Source of the DNA: an uncultured Clostridia bacterium
GTDB lineage: Bacteria; Bacillota; Clostridia; Oscillospirales; Acutalibacteraceae
DNA length: 36,010 bases
Reading direction: 5' to 3'
NCBI GenBank assembly: GCA_945863885.1
Contig: CAMAZY010000028.1
Location: forward strand, 1-36,010
Positions 1-5,489 of this stretch are shown in pieces. The translations under genes and the position numbers were made by a program. The notes below the pieces were generated by a model. The model searched no databases and was not told the DNA's origin. It worked only from the letters and a program-made list of their open reading frames with translations. The stretch's first letter is position 1. Every line of letters starts with the position of its first letter.

Positions 1-55
1 GAGCAGAGGACTGAAAATCCTCGTGTCGTTGGTTCGATTCCGACCGGAGGCACCA
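1..55 (+). tRNA. tRNA-Phe (GAA), 3' part only
   Basis: The window opens inside this tRNA. The anticodon stem GAGGA/TCCTC encloses a CTGAAAA loop, which gives anticodon GAA (Phe). The T-arm (GTTGG/CCGAC around TTCGATT), the acceptor 3' strand CGGAGGC, the discriminator A and an encoded CCA follow. The 5' half lies before position 1. It is the first of three clustered host tRNAs. Confidence 0.93.
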
Positions 56-78
56 TTTTTGGTGAACGACACAAAAAT

Positions 79-154
79 GCGGATGTAGCTCATCTGGTAG
101 AGCGCCACCTTGCCAAGGTGGAGGTAGCGGGTTCGAGCCCCGTCATCCGCTCCA
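79..154 (+). tRNA. tRNA-Gly (GCC)
   Basis: This is a complete 76-nt cloverleaf. Acceptor GCGGATG pairs with CATCCGC, the D-arm contains GGTAG, the anticodon stem CCACC/GGTGG encloses TTGCCAA (anticodon GCC), and the T-loop is TTCGAGC with CCA encoded. It sits 23 nt after tRNA-Phe. Its last bases (133-155) are repeated at 255-277. Confidence 0.97.
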
Positions 155-199
155 ATTATAGCAGATGCTTTCAAAGCTCGAAGTAGGAGCGGTACTGAA

Positions 200-220
200 T
201 GACAGTCCGGTGGACTGTCA
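200..220. repeat. Perfect hairpin of a probable dispersed host repeat
   Basis: Stem arms GACAGTCC (201-208) and GGACTGTC (212-219) are perfectly complementary around a 3-nt GGT loop, extended by one T-A pair. The surrounding 176-254 segment (GAGCGGTACT before the hairpin, CCGAGCACCGCAGTGCGAG after it) has no coding potential. From memory it resembles palindromic repeats dispersed through gut Clostridia genomes, often next to tRNAs. That resemblance is recall, not a search result. Confidence 0.6.
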
Positions 221-254
221 GAGCCGCGAATGACCGAGCACCGCAGTGCGAGAG

Positions 255-277
255 TCGAGCCCCGTCATCCGCTCCAA
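255..277 (+). repeat. Duplicated 3' tail of tRNA-Gly (23-nt direct repeat)
   Basis: Positions 255-277 are identical over 23 nt to 133-155, the T-loop, T-stem, acceptor and CCA end of the preceding tRNA-Gly. No 5' half of a tRNA precedes this copy; the palindromic repeat segment sits there instead. It is either the scar of an element that used the tRNA-Gly 3' end as attachment site, or the remnant of a second tRNA-Gly whose 5' part was replaced. Confidence 0.85.
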
Positions 278-285
278 GTTAATAT

Positions 286-360
286 GGTACCATAGCCAAG
301 TGGTAAGGCCACGGTCTGCAAAACCGTTATTCCCCAGTTCAAATCTGGGTGGTACCTCCA
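286..360 (+). tRNA. tRNA-Cys (GCA)
   Basis: This is a complete 75-nt tRNA. Acceptor GGTACCA pairs with TGGTACC, the anticodon stem ACGGT/ACCGT encloses CTGCAAA (anticodon GCA), the T-loop is TTCAAAT and CCA is encoded. It is the last host gene before the integrase, whose 3' end faces it. The tRNA-Cys 3' end is therefore the most likely bacterial attachment site, but the partner copy at the right end is outside the window. Confidence 0.96.
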
Positions 361-371
361 AAAAGAAAAGT

Positions 372-410
372 CCGCAATCCCTTATAAACAGAGGGGTTGC
401 GGGATTTTTT
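372..410 (+). terminator. Rho-independent terminator after the tRNA cluster
   Basis: Arms CCGCAATCCC (372-381) and GGGGTTGCGG (393-402) form a 10-bp stem with one G-U pair and an 11-nt loop. Two bases then TTTTTT (405-410) follow. It ends the tRNA transcript. On the minus strand the same hairpin is followed by ACTTTTCTTTTT, so it could also stop integrase transcription. Confidence 0.85.
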
Positions 411-476
411 GATTATGATTTATATTGGAAATTGTGTGGTTAAATTTGTGCATTTTTGCGGTATTTTGTGACATTA

Positions 477-500
477 GGGGTGTCAAAAGGGGTGTCAAAA
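477..500. repeat. Tandem 12-bp repeats, candidate integrase arm-type sites
   Basis: GGGGTGTCAAAA occurs twice back to back (477-488, 489-500), ending exactly where the integrase stop codon begins (501-503). Tyrosine integrases with an N-terminal arm-binding domain bind short direct repeats in attP beside their own gene. The position fits that role, but binding is inferred. The repeats lie in the 411-500 AT-rich gap between terminator and integrase. Confidence 0.5.
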
Positions 501-1643
501 TCAACCTAAATTTTCAAGATATTCGTCAAGTTTTGAAATGCTTTTCTTTTTGTAAATTTTGTCAAGATGTGTGTATATCGAAAGCGTTGTTTTAACGTCA
601 CTGTGACCCATCTGTTCTTTCGCTGTAAGTACGTCAATTCCCGCTTCATACATGATTGTACAAAATGTGTGGCGCAGAGAATGCATTGTGAACGGCTCGA
701 TTGACATAATTTGACCTCTCGGATCGTGACGTTCTCTTTTTTCAGTAGTCTTACCATATCTGTAGTTTAACTCAAGCATATAGCTTTCCCAAAGGCTTTT
801 CCAGGCGTTGAGCGTCATCATTCTTCCGCTGTTTGTTGTTACGACAAGGACGCTTGTTTTCGGCTGTTCCTTTAAGAAGTCTATGAGCTTGTCCGGGACG
901 GAGACAACGCGCACGCCTGATGCGGTTTTAGGCTCTTTGATTCTGCCTTGCTTGAAGTCGTATGACTTGCTCACTGTGATCGTGTGATTCTGAAAGTTGA
1001 TATCTGACCATAACAGCGCAGTCACTTCGCCTTTCCGAAGTCCAGAATACATCATCAGCATTGCCGGAAGCCGGGCACGGTGCGGCATCTCTTCAACCCA
1101 CTTGCGCTCTTGCGGTGTCAATGCACGGCGTTCGCTCGTTTTTGCCGCTTTCGGGATCTTCACATATCGGCACGGATTGAAGTCAACCGCACGGTTCTCG
1201 ATTGCATATTCGAACACCGCAGAAGCCGCACTCAGATACCGCTCAACCGTTCGTTTAGCTGACGGTTTATGCGTTGTCGGATTGCACTTGAATATCTCGT
1301 TGATGATCGGCTGAACTGCCTGTTGTCCGATTTCATTCAGCGGCGTGTTGCCGAATTTTTTCGAGAAGTAGGAAGCACGAGCGACAAAGGTGTCGTACTC
1401 GCTTTCGGTCAGCTCCGTCTCTTTCACAGCTTTGAGACGGTCAAGCCATTGCCGATAGCTGTCATCCGCCGTGACGATGTCGATTCCCTTATTCAGTTTT
1501 GAAAGCAATTCAGACTCAAGGCGACGCAATTCTTTTTCGCTGGACGCATAGAGATATTTATATTTCTTTTTGTTCGATTCGTCAAGCCCTAAGTATATCT
1601 TTGTCTGATAACGGCCGTCTTTCCGCTTCGTATATTTCGGCAT
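501..1643 (-). CDS. int: Tyrosine-family site-specific recombinase (phage integrase)
   Basis: The 380-residue protein has the usual size for temperate-phage tyrosine integrases. Residues 1-45 form a basic, beta-rich N-terminal arm-DNA-binding region (KRKDGRYQTKIYLG). Residues about 60-150 are the SAM-like core-binding domain. Residues about 170-375 are the catalytic domain, with R203 (SGLRKGE), K239, H321 and R324 (HSLRHTF), H347 (GHSD) and nucleophile Y357 (SIYTH). All catalytic residues are present. It would insert and, with an excisionase, remove the prophage, probably at tRNA-Cys. The ATG is preceded by AAGAAGTGAG. It has its own promoter at 1680-1708. Confidence 0.96.
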   Translation of the reverse strand: MPKYTKRKDGRYQTKIYLGLDESNKKKYKYLYASSEKELRRLESELLSKLNKGIDIVTADDSYRQWLDRLKAVKETELTESEYDTFVARASYFSKKFGNTPLNEIGQQAVQPIINEIFKCNPTTHKPSAKRTVERYLSAASAVFEYAIENRAVDFNPCRYVKIPKAAKTSERRALTPQERKWVEEMPHRARLPAMLMMYSGLRKGEVTALLWSDINFQNHTITVSKSYDFKQGRIKEPKTASGVRVVSVPDKLIDFLKEQPKTSVLVVTTNSGRMMTLNAWKSLWESYMLELNYRYGKTTEKRERHDPRGQIMSIEPFTMHSLRHTFCTIMYEAGIDVLTAKEQMGHSDVKTTLSIYTHLDKIYKKKSISKLDEYLENLG

Positions 1644-1660
1644 TTTATCTCACTTCTTTC

Positions 1661-1689
1661 TTGATTTTTGCGGAAGGATATGCTAAAAT
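1661..1689 (+). promoter_or_regulatory. Candidate rightward promoter inside the int leader
   Basis: TTGATT (1661-1666) and TAAAAT (1684-1689) are separated by exactly 17 bp. Its -10 box overlaps the -10 of the leftward int promoter by two bases, so the two could not be occupied together. The only thing downstream before a terminator hairpin is an 84-nt non-coding stretch. Prediction by eye only. Confidence 0.45.
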
Positions 1690-1708
1690 GATAAAGCTAT
1701 CCCGTCAA
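1680..1708 (-). promoter_or_regulatory. Integrase promoter
   Basis: On the minus strand TTGACG (1708-1703) and TAGCAT (1685-1680) are spaced 17 bp. Transcription would start near 1674, about 30 nt before the integrase ATG at 1643. This would allow integrase expression independent of the repressor operon. Confidence 0.55.
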
Positions 1709-1779
1709 TTCTCTTTCTGCAAAATTTGAATGATGGTATGCACGTCACCACCGGTTGCCGCCGGTGGGGGCATTTTTTT
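1696..1779 (+). ncRNA. Candidate 84-nt small RNA ending in a terminator hairpin
   Basis: From the predicted start near 1696 to the T-run at 1773-1779 there is no ORF with a ribosome binding site. The 3' end folds as CCACCGG (1748-1754) and CCGGTGG (1761-1767) with a 6-nt loop, extended at its base by ATGC/GCAT (1738-1741, 1770-1773), followed by TTTTTTTATTTTT. It runs opposite to the flanking minus-strand genes and would be antisense to any read-through message from the membrane-protein gene into int. It could instead be a stand-alone terminator against rightward transcription. Confidence 0.4.
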
Positions 1780-1783
1780 ATTT

Positions 1784-2326
1784 TTAATCTTCGGCTTTTA
1801 CGATATCGCCGTTATCGGTGTATACAAGGTAGGTCGAAAGAACCATGCCGCCGCCGATTGCTTTCGCGTCAAGCTCTTCTTTATTGACATACTCATAGGT
1901 TGTGACATTCAGAACGCCGCCGAGGTTCGTGACGGAAGTCGTTGTTTTGTTCGTAAAATTGACGATCCAGTGTACCTCGTTGCTTTCGCCGGTCTCAAAA
2001 TAGCGGTTGACATAGTCGAGGGCATATTCTTCAAAGCCGCTTTTTGTTGTCGCAAGTGTGCAAACTCTCCAGTTCCCGGTCACATCATTATGAATACTCA
2101 TCGGAACGGCTTTTCCGTCAAAGTAGTCATCGCAATTCTTGTCTGACTTACCGACCGCGTCTTCTCTTGCCGGGACCGCCTGCGTTGTATCAGATACCGT
2201 TGTATCAGCGGCGGTGGTGGTGTCGGTGTCTGTCGGCGTTGCGGCAATCGCGATCACGAACAGAACAACCAGGGCGGCAAGAACGATCAGGACGATCTTA
2301 CCTTTTGATAACTTTTTCTTTGACAT
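1784..2326 (-). CDS. Small membrane-anchored extracytoplasmic protein, moron-like
   Basis: The 180-residue product starts at an ATG preceded by AAAAGGAG with good spacing. An upstream in-frame ATG at 2356 lies inside a hairpin and lacks this site, so I reject it. A lysine-rich N-terminus (MSKKKLSKGK) precedes a hydrophobic segment at residues about 11-30. A Thr/Asp-rich linker (about 31-50) and a soluble 130-residue domain (VTGNWRVCTLATTKSGFEEYALDYV) follow. There is no lipobox cysteine, so it is membrane-anchored or secreted rather than a lipoprotein. It lies between repressor operon and integrase under its own promoter, a typical place for lysogenic-conversion or superinfection-exclusion genes. 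The family is not recognised. Confidence 0.75.
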   Translation of the reverse strand: MSKKKLSKGKIVLIVLAALVVLFVIAIAATPTDTDTTTAADTTVSDTTQAVPAREDAVGKSDKNCDDYFDGKAVPMSIHNDVTGNWRVCTLATTKSGFEEYALDYVNRYFETGESNEVHWIVNFTNKTTTSVTNLGGVLNVTTYEYVNKEELDAKAIGGGMVLSTYLVYTDNGDIVKAED

Positions 2327-2348
2327 TTTTTCTGTCTCCTTTTCTTTT

Positions 2349-2364
2349 CCGCCCATGAGGGCGG
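2349..2364 (+). terminator. Hairpin with T-rich tail in the leader of the membrane gene
   Basis: CCGCCC and GGGCGG form a 6-bp GC stem with an ATGA loop, followed on the plus strand by TTTTTATTTTTTT. It reads as a rightward terminator although no rightward gene precedes it. On the minus strand it lies in the 5' leader of the membrane-protein gene, about 22 nt upstream of its ATG, and may instead act as a leader hairpin. Confidence 0.35.
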
Positions 2365-2398
2365 TTTTTATTTTTTTGAAAGATGCCTTTCATGTGAA

Positions 2399-2427
2399 AC
2401 TATATCACACAAAAGCGCCGTTTTCAA
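2399..2427 (-). promoter_or_regulatory. Promoter of the membrane-anchored protein gene
   Basis: On the minus strand TTGAAA (2427-2422) and TATAGT (2404-2399) are spaced 17 bp. A start near 2392 gives a leader of about 65 nt before the ATG at 2326. It separates this gene from the repressor operon ending at 2457, so expression in the lysogen can be independent. Confidence 0.6.
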
Positions 2428-2456
2428 CAACGTATTTCATATTTATGAAAAAATAT

Positions 2457-2873
2457 TCAGACGGCCATGCCGACTTCAAAATACAGCTTTTCGGCAAGAG
2501 TGATAAAATCCTCGGTCACTTCGAAGTGCTCGGCAAGCTCCCAACGCTCATAGCCTTTTTTTAAAAGCGGCACAAGCTCCGACTTCGGAACAAGCTTTTT
2601 CACCGCCCAACGGTTCGCAGTCTGTTCGTGTTTCTCGCGGATATCGAAAGGGGAATAGCGGTTATAAAACGCGCAGGTCTTACAATGGCCGAGCTCATGA
2701 GCAAGTTTGACCTTTTCTTCGCTTACGCTTTCAAGCGACATCGGGTCAATGCCGATGAAGCAGTTGCCGTCTGCGTCACAGATGCTGACGCTTTGGACGC
2801 TGTCAAGGCGGAAGGCTTCCACCCTGACGGCGTCTTGTTCGGCTATTTCATATAATTCGGACAAATCTGTCAC
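2457..2873 (-). CDS. ImmA/IrrE-family metallopeptidase
   Basis: This 138-residue protein carries the zinc-protease signature HELGH (59-63) and a downstream glutamate within EKHEQTANRWA (about 80-90), the third-ligand region of ImmA/IrrE proteins. Family members such as ImmA of ICEBs1 cleave the cognate XRE repressor when DNA damage is signalled, inducing the element. It begins with GTG, and the GTGA overlaps the stop of the repressor gene by four bases, so the two are translationally coupled. That places it as the antirepressor protease of the repressor just upstream. Confidence 0.9.
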   Translation of the reverse strand: MTDLSELYEIAEQDAVRVEAFRLDSVQSVSICDADGNCFIGIDPMSLESVSEEKVKLAHELGHCKTCAFYNRYSPFDIREKHEQTANRWAVKKLVPKSELVPLLKKGYERWELAEHFEVTEDFITLAEKLYFEVGMAV

Positions 2874-3253
2874 GTTGATTCCGTCCCTTTCTTATATTTA
2901 CTCTTCACAAACTCTGCGAAGCTTTTCACTTCTTCATACATCTCATCGGTGATTTCTTCGTTTTCACCGAACAAAGCGAATTTGATATCATCATCGGTGA
3001 CGGGTTGGAAAGTGACGGTAGATTTATTTTCCGGTTTCGGTTCGTTCATCGGAACGTCGGCACCCATCAACCATGCGATAGATACATGAAGAATATCGGC
3101 GATTGCTTCAAGTCTTCTCTGCTTCGGTTCGTATGTTCCTTTCTTATAATTACTAATGGTTCCCTCGTTCACGCCCAAACGGCGGGAAAGCTCTGCGGCC
3201 GTCATGTTGCGCTCATCGAGGGCTTTTGTAAATCTCTCAGCAAATTTTTTCAC
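2870..3253 (-). CDS. XRE-family prophage repressor (CI-like)
   Basis: The start is a GTG at 3253, because AAAGGGAG lies 7-10 bases before it; this gives 127 residues. The longer reading back to 3427 would run through the operator region and is rejected. Residues about 1-65 are a Cro/CI helix-turn-helix (RFTKALDERNMTAAELSRRLGV, then NEGTISNYKKGTYEPKQRRL). The C-terminal part is acidic and ends TEST. There is no LexA-type Ser-Lys protease domain, which agrees with induction by the ImmA-like protease encoded next. It would bind the ACTTGCG palindromes and shut off the rightward early promoter. Confidence 0.9.
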   Translation of the reverse strand: MKKFAERFTKALDERNMTAAELSRRLGVNEGTISNYKKGTYEPKQRRLEAIADILHVSIAWLMGADVPMNEPKPENKSTVTFQPVTDDDIKFALFGENEEITDEMYEEVKSFAEFVKSKYKKGTEST

Positions 3254-3278
3254 GATTTCACTCCCTTTCTTTATCGGT

Positions 3279-3307
3279 ATTATATAACAAAGATTAAGAA
3301 AACGCAA
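3279..3307 (-). promoter_or_regulatory. Repressor promoter (leftward, PRM-like)
   Basis: On the minus strand TTGCGT (3307-3302) and TATAAT (3284-3279) are spaced exactly 17 bp, 26 bp before the GTG start. The -35 box sits in the sequence AACGCAAGCT, which contains an operator half-site (CGCAAG, 3303-3308). The repressor could therefore regulate its own promoter. Confidence 0.75.
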
Positions 3308-3358
3308 GCTTTTTATCAAAAAACTTTGGAAAAACTCAAGTTTTTTTTGAAAAAAGTC

Positions 3359-3387
3359 TTGACTTGCGAAAACGCAAGTGATATTAT
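3359..3387 (+). promoter_or_regulatory. Early rightward promoter (PR-like)
   Basis: TTGACT (3359-3364) and TATTAT (3382-3387) are spaced 17 bp. The 18-bp operator at 3362-3379 fills the spacer and overlaps the -35, so repressor binding would exclude RNA polymerase. A start near 3394 precedes AAGGAGG and the Cro-like ATG at 3412. Confidence 0.8.
3362..3379. promoter_or_regulatory. Operator O1: perfect 7-4-7 palindrome
   Basis: ACTTGCG-AAAA-CGCAAGT is a perfect inverted repeat lying between the -35 and -10 of the early promoter. The same palindrome recurs at 3618-3635 with a TTTT spacer, which is the same site read on the other strand. Half-sites CGCAAG also occur at 3303-3308 and 3395-3400. 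It is the obvious binding site for the repressor and/or the Cro-like protein. Confidence 0.8.
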
Positions 3388-3411
3388 AAAGACACGCAAG
3401 GAGGTGAGAGC

Positions 3412-3618
3412 ATGTACGATTACTCAAAATTGCTCGGCATAATGAAAGAACAGAACATCACGCAAGAAACGCTTGCAAAGTCAATCGGCGTGAGCGAAAC
3501 GACTTTGAATAAGAAGCTGAACAACAATTCGCAGTTCAAGCAAGATGAAATGATCGCGATTCTGAATATCCTCGGAATCAATATCAGCTGCATTAGTTCT
3601 ATTTTTTTTAACCACTAA
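3412..3618 (+). CDS. Cro-like small XRE helix-turn-helix protein
   Basis: The 68-residue protein is little more than one helix-turn-helix domain: ILGIMKEQNITQETLAKS, then IGVSETTLNKKLNN, then FKQDEMIAILNILGI. An ideal AAGGAGG precedes the ATG. It is divergent from the repressor and is the first gene of the early operon, the standard position of Cro. Its stop codon overlaps the second operator palindrome. By analogy it would compete with the repressor to favour lytic growth; that role is inferred from position and size. Confidence 0.85.
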   Translation: MYDYSKLLGIMKEQNITQETLAKSIGVSETTLNKKLNNNSQFKQDEMIAILNILGINISCISSIFFNH

Positions 3619-3635
3619 CTTGCGTTTTCGCAAGT
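3618..3635. promoter_or_regulatory. Operator O2: second copy of the switch palindrome
   Basis: ACTTGCG-TTTT-CGCAAGT is the reverse complement of O1 and starts on the last base of the Cro-like stop codon. It is 256 bp from O1, a distance that allows DNA looping between repressor dimers or a roadblock after the first early gene. The imperfect hairpin CGCTCA/TGAGCG (3645-3660) follows. Confidence 0.7.
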
Positions 3636-3691
3636 ATAACTTCCGCTCATTTTTGAGCGAAAGTCGGACGGCATAGGAAAGGAGGGTGAGG

Positions 3692-3841
3692 ATGAGCCAC
3701 ACAGTATGGATGCTTCTTATTTATTCTTTCGTATCGACCGGGCTTCTTTGCTGGTTCTGTAAGTCGAAAAAGATCACTGCCGTGAGCACGGTAAGCTTAT
3801 TACTGATTATACTGCTCGCCGTAAGTCATATTTTAGACTGA
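3692..3841 (+). CDS. Small two-helix membrane protein
   Basis: This 49-residue ORF has a strong AGGAAAGGAGG site just upstream of its ATG. It reads as two hydrophobic helices, VWMLLIYSFVSTGLLCWF and VSTVSLLLIILLAVSHIL, joined by the basic turn CKSKKITA. It follows the second operator in the early operon. Small early membrane proteins in this position are common in prophages and some act in superinfection exclusion, but nothing here identifies the function. Confidence 0.65.
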   Translation: MSHTVWMLLIYSFVSTGLLCWFCKSKKITAVSTVSLLLIILLAVSHILD

Positions 3842-3866
3842 AAAAGAACACACTCGCGCCGGGCGT

Positions 3867-3986
3867 CCGACCGGCGGCTTTCGCAAAACCTGTTTCAGCA
3901 AATCACACAACCACAACATACTATTTCATTTACCATCTTTTCCTCTTATATACACACAACCGAATATCGCGAGAGCCGCCCGTCGG
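3867..3986. repeat. Long-range GC-rich inverted repeat in an otherwise empty gap
   Basis: An 18-nt arm at 3867-3884 is complementary to 3969-3986 with two mismatches, enclosing 84 nt of AT-rich sequence. The left arm also forms a local hairpin CGCCGG/CCGGCG (3857-3876). The enclosed DNA holds only a weak promoter-like pair (TTCATT, 18 bp, TATACA). The gap 3842-4022 has no ORF. It may be a regulatory leader of the HTH gene that follows. Confidence 0.4.
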
Positions 3987-4022
3987 CGTCCGGAAAAACA
4001 AATATACAGAAAGGAGAACACC

Positions 4023-4418
4023 ATGGTTAAACGTAATATTGTCAAATACCGCGTTGGCGATACGCTTCCGGTTCTGCTGACGCTCGAAGAAGTCGCCGTC
4101 CTCTTTAACAAGAGCCATGAAACCGTCAGACGGTGGGCGACAAGCGGTGACATTCCTGCAGTTAAAATCGAAAATGTATGGCGCGTCGATACCGAACAGC
4201 TTTATGAAAAGTTCGGAAGAACCGGAAAACATCGCTACTGGACGCAGATGCCGAAGTTTATGGCACTCGACGAATTTGCCGACTTTTACCGCGTTTCGCA
4301 GGAGACCGCGCGGCTGTGGGCTTGTGCCGGCACGATTCCGGCGGCAAAGTTCGAAGGTAGCTGGCTTATTGACGCCGAAGCACTTCACGAACTGTTCAAA
4401 AGGAGAGAAGCGGCATGA
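4023..4418 (+). CDS. Tandem excisionase-like helix-turn-helix protein
   Basis: The 131 residues contain two copies of one MerR/excisionase-type winged HTH. Copy 1 covers about 18-64 (LTLEEVAVLFNKSHETVRRW, then GDIPAVKIENVWRVDTEQLYEKF). Copy 2 covers about 78-126 (MALDEFADFYRVSQETARLW, then GTIPAAKFEGSWLIDAEALHELF). The ATG follows AGAAAGGAG. Single-domain relatives are excisionases or DNA architectural proteins; a duplicated form could bind two adjacent half-sites. It overlaps the next gene by ATGA. It is a candidate excisionase or early regulator. Confidence 0.75.
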   Translation: MVKRNIVKYRVGDTLPVLLTLEEVAVLFNKSHETVRRWATSGDIPAVKIENVWRVDTEQLYEKFGRTGKHRYWTQMPKFMALDEFADFYRVSQETARLWACAGTIPAAKFEGSWLIDAEALHELFKRREAA

Positions 4419-4738
4419 GGGTAAACAAAGTATACGCCGTCAACCTCAAGCAGATACGCGAGGACCGGGGACTGTCACAGACAGCACTTGCGACCGCGAT
4501 CGGGTACACCGAAAGCGTGATTCAGAATTACGAGAACGGCTGCACCTGCCCGAGCGTGAAAACGCTGTGTCAGATTGCCGACATTCTGAACGTCAGCATT
4601 GACTATCTGGTTGGGCGCAACGGTCAGGATGCAAACGACTGCACGCTTGAAGCGTACTGCCGGTACGGCGGCAAGTCACCCGAAGCCGCCCGGGCGGAAC
4701 ACAAGTCACGGCATTTACAGCCGATTGAATGGAGGTGA
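4415..4738 (+). CDS. XRE-family transcriptional regulator
   Basis: The 107-residue protein has a classic Cro/CI HTH at residues about 8-66 (LKQIREDRGLSQTALATAIG, then YTESVIQNYENGCTCPSVKTL, then ADILNVSIDYLVGR), followed by a short polar tail. It overlaps the preceding gene by ATGA and so is co-translated with it. It is the third HTH protein of the switch region. Its targets are unknown; it does not obviously share the recognition helix of the repressor. Confidence 0.85.
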   Translation: MRVNKVYAVNLKQIREDRGLSQTALATAIGYTESVIQNYENGCTCPSVKTLCQIADILNVSIDYLVGRNGQDANDCTLEAYCRYGGKSPEAARAEHKSRHLQPIEWR

Positions 4739-4742
4739 GAAG

Positions 4743-5147
4743 ATGAACGACGAACAACTTGCAGTCTGCGAATTTTGCGGTCAGACGTTTTACAGCGAAG
4801 CCGAAACAGCAATGGAACGGAAGAAAGAAGCGTTGATGAAGTGCAAATGCGACGAGGCGGTACGCGCAAGAAAAAAGCTTGAATATATCACGAAAGCAAA
4901 AAGAGAGCTTCGGGAGGTATTCCGGTACGATTTCTTTCAGGAAAGCGAAAACGCATACGGAGAGATGCAGGAAAAGATCATGGAGATTATCAGCCTGATA
5001 CTTCCGTATATGGTTGATTTTGAGGTATACGGTCTTACGGTTTCGATTCCGTCACTCGGAAAAATCACGCTTAAGGTCACCTCGGACGGTGAAATTAAAA
5101 TCAAGCGTCAGATCGGAGCAACAATCGAAAAGAAAGTCAGTAAATAA
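4743..5147 (+). CDS. Putative zinc-binding early phage protein
   Basis: The start is the ATG at 4743, because GGAGGTGAGAAG lies directly before it; a longer in-frame reading from 4599 would overlap the XRE gene and has no such site. The 134-residue protein begins with CEFCGQTFY and continues to MKCKC, a CxxC...CxC set able to bind zinc. A helical middle (residues about 40-85) and a beta-rich end (LTVSIPSLGKITLKVTSDGE) follow. I do not recognise the family. Confidence 0.7.
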   Translation: MNDEQLAVCEFCGQTFYSEAETAMERKKEALMKCKCDEAVRARKKLEYITKAKRELREVFRYDFFQESENAYGEMQEKIMEIISLILPYMVDFEVYGLTVSIPSLGKITLKVTSDGEIKIKRQIGATIEKKVSK

Positions 5148-5159
5148 GGAGGTAACAGC

Positions 5160-5474
5160 ATGAGCGAAAAAATCAGGGTCATTCAATGTATTCCGAACAA
5201 AACCGCAAAGGTCGGAGAGATTGAAAACGAGCTGAAAGCATTTCAGGATTTCGTCGGCGGTTCTATTGAAGTGACAGCGTTTTATACAGTACCGGATGTC
5301 GGTATTGTCTGCAACGAAGAAGGTAAAATTAGAGGTTTACAACCATGCTTGTTGAACGGCTGGTCAGACGTAATTTTCGGAAACTGCTTTATCTGCGGTT
5401 TAACGGAAGATGACTTCACAGATCTGACGGACGAACAGATTGAACAGATTAAAACGCATTTACTTGTTGAATAA
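5160..5474 (+). CDS. DUF3846-family protein
   Basis: The 104 residues match the DUF3846 pattern as I know it: an N-terminal strand (IRVIQCIPNKTAKVGEIENE), LKAFQDFVGGSIEVTAFY, a short strand with CNEEGK, and an IFGNCFICGL motif before a C-terminal helix (TDEQIEQIKTHL). AAGGAGG precedes the ATG. Such proteins are common in phages and conjugative elements of Firmicutes and actinobacteria; their function is unknown. Confidence 0.75.
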   Translation: MSEKIRVIQCIPNKTAKVGEIENELKAFQDFVGGSIEVTAFYTVPDVGIVCNEEGKIRGLQPCLLNGWSDVIFGNCFICGLTEDDFTDLTDEQIEQIKTHLLVE

Positions 5475-5489
5475 GGAGGATAAAAACAA

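Noticed and set aside
246-443. 65-codon open frame across tRNA-Cys
   Set aside because: It reads through a complete tRNA and its terminator and has no ribosome site; it is an artefact.
3254-3427. 58-residue N-terminal extension of the repressor
   Set aside because: It would cover both promoters and the operator. The GTG at 3253 has AAAGGGAG in front and begins at the HTH domain.
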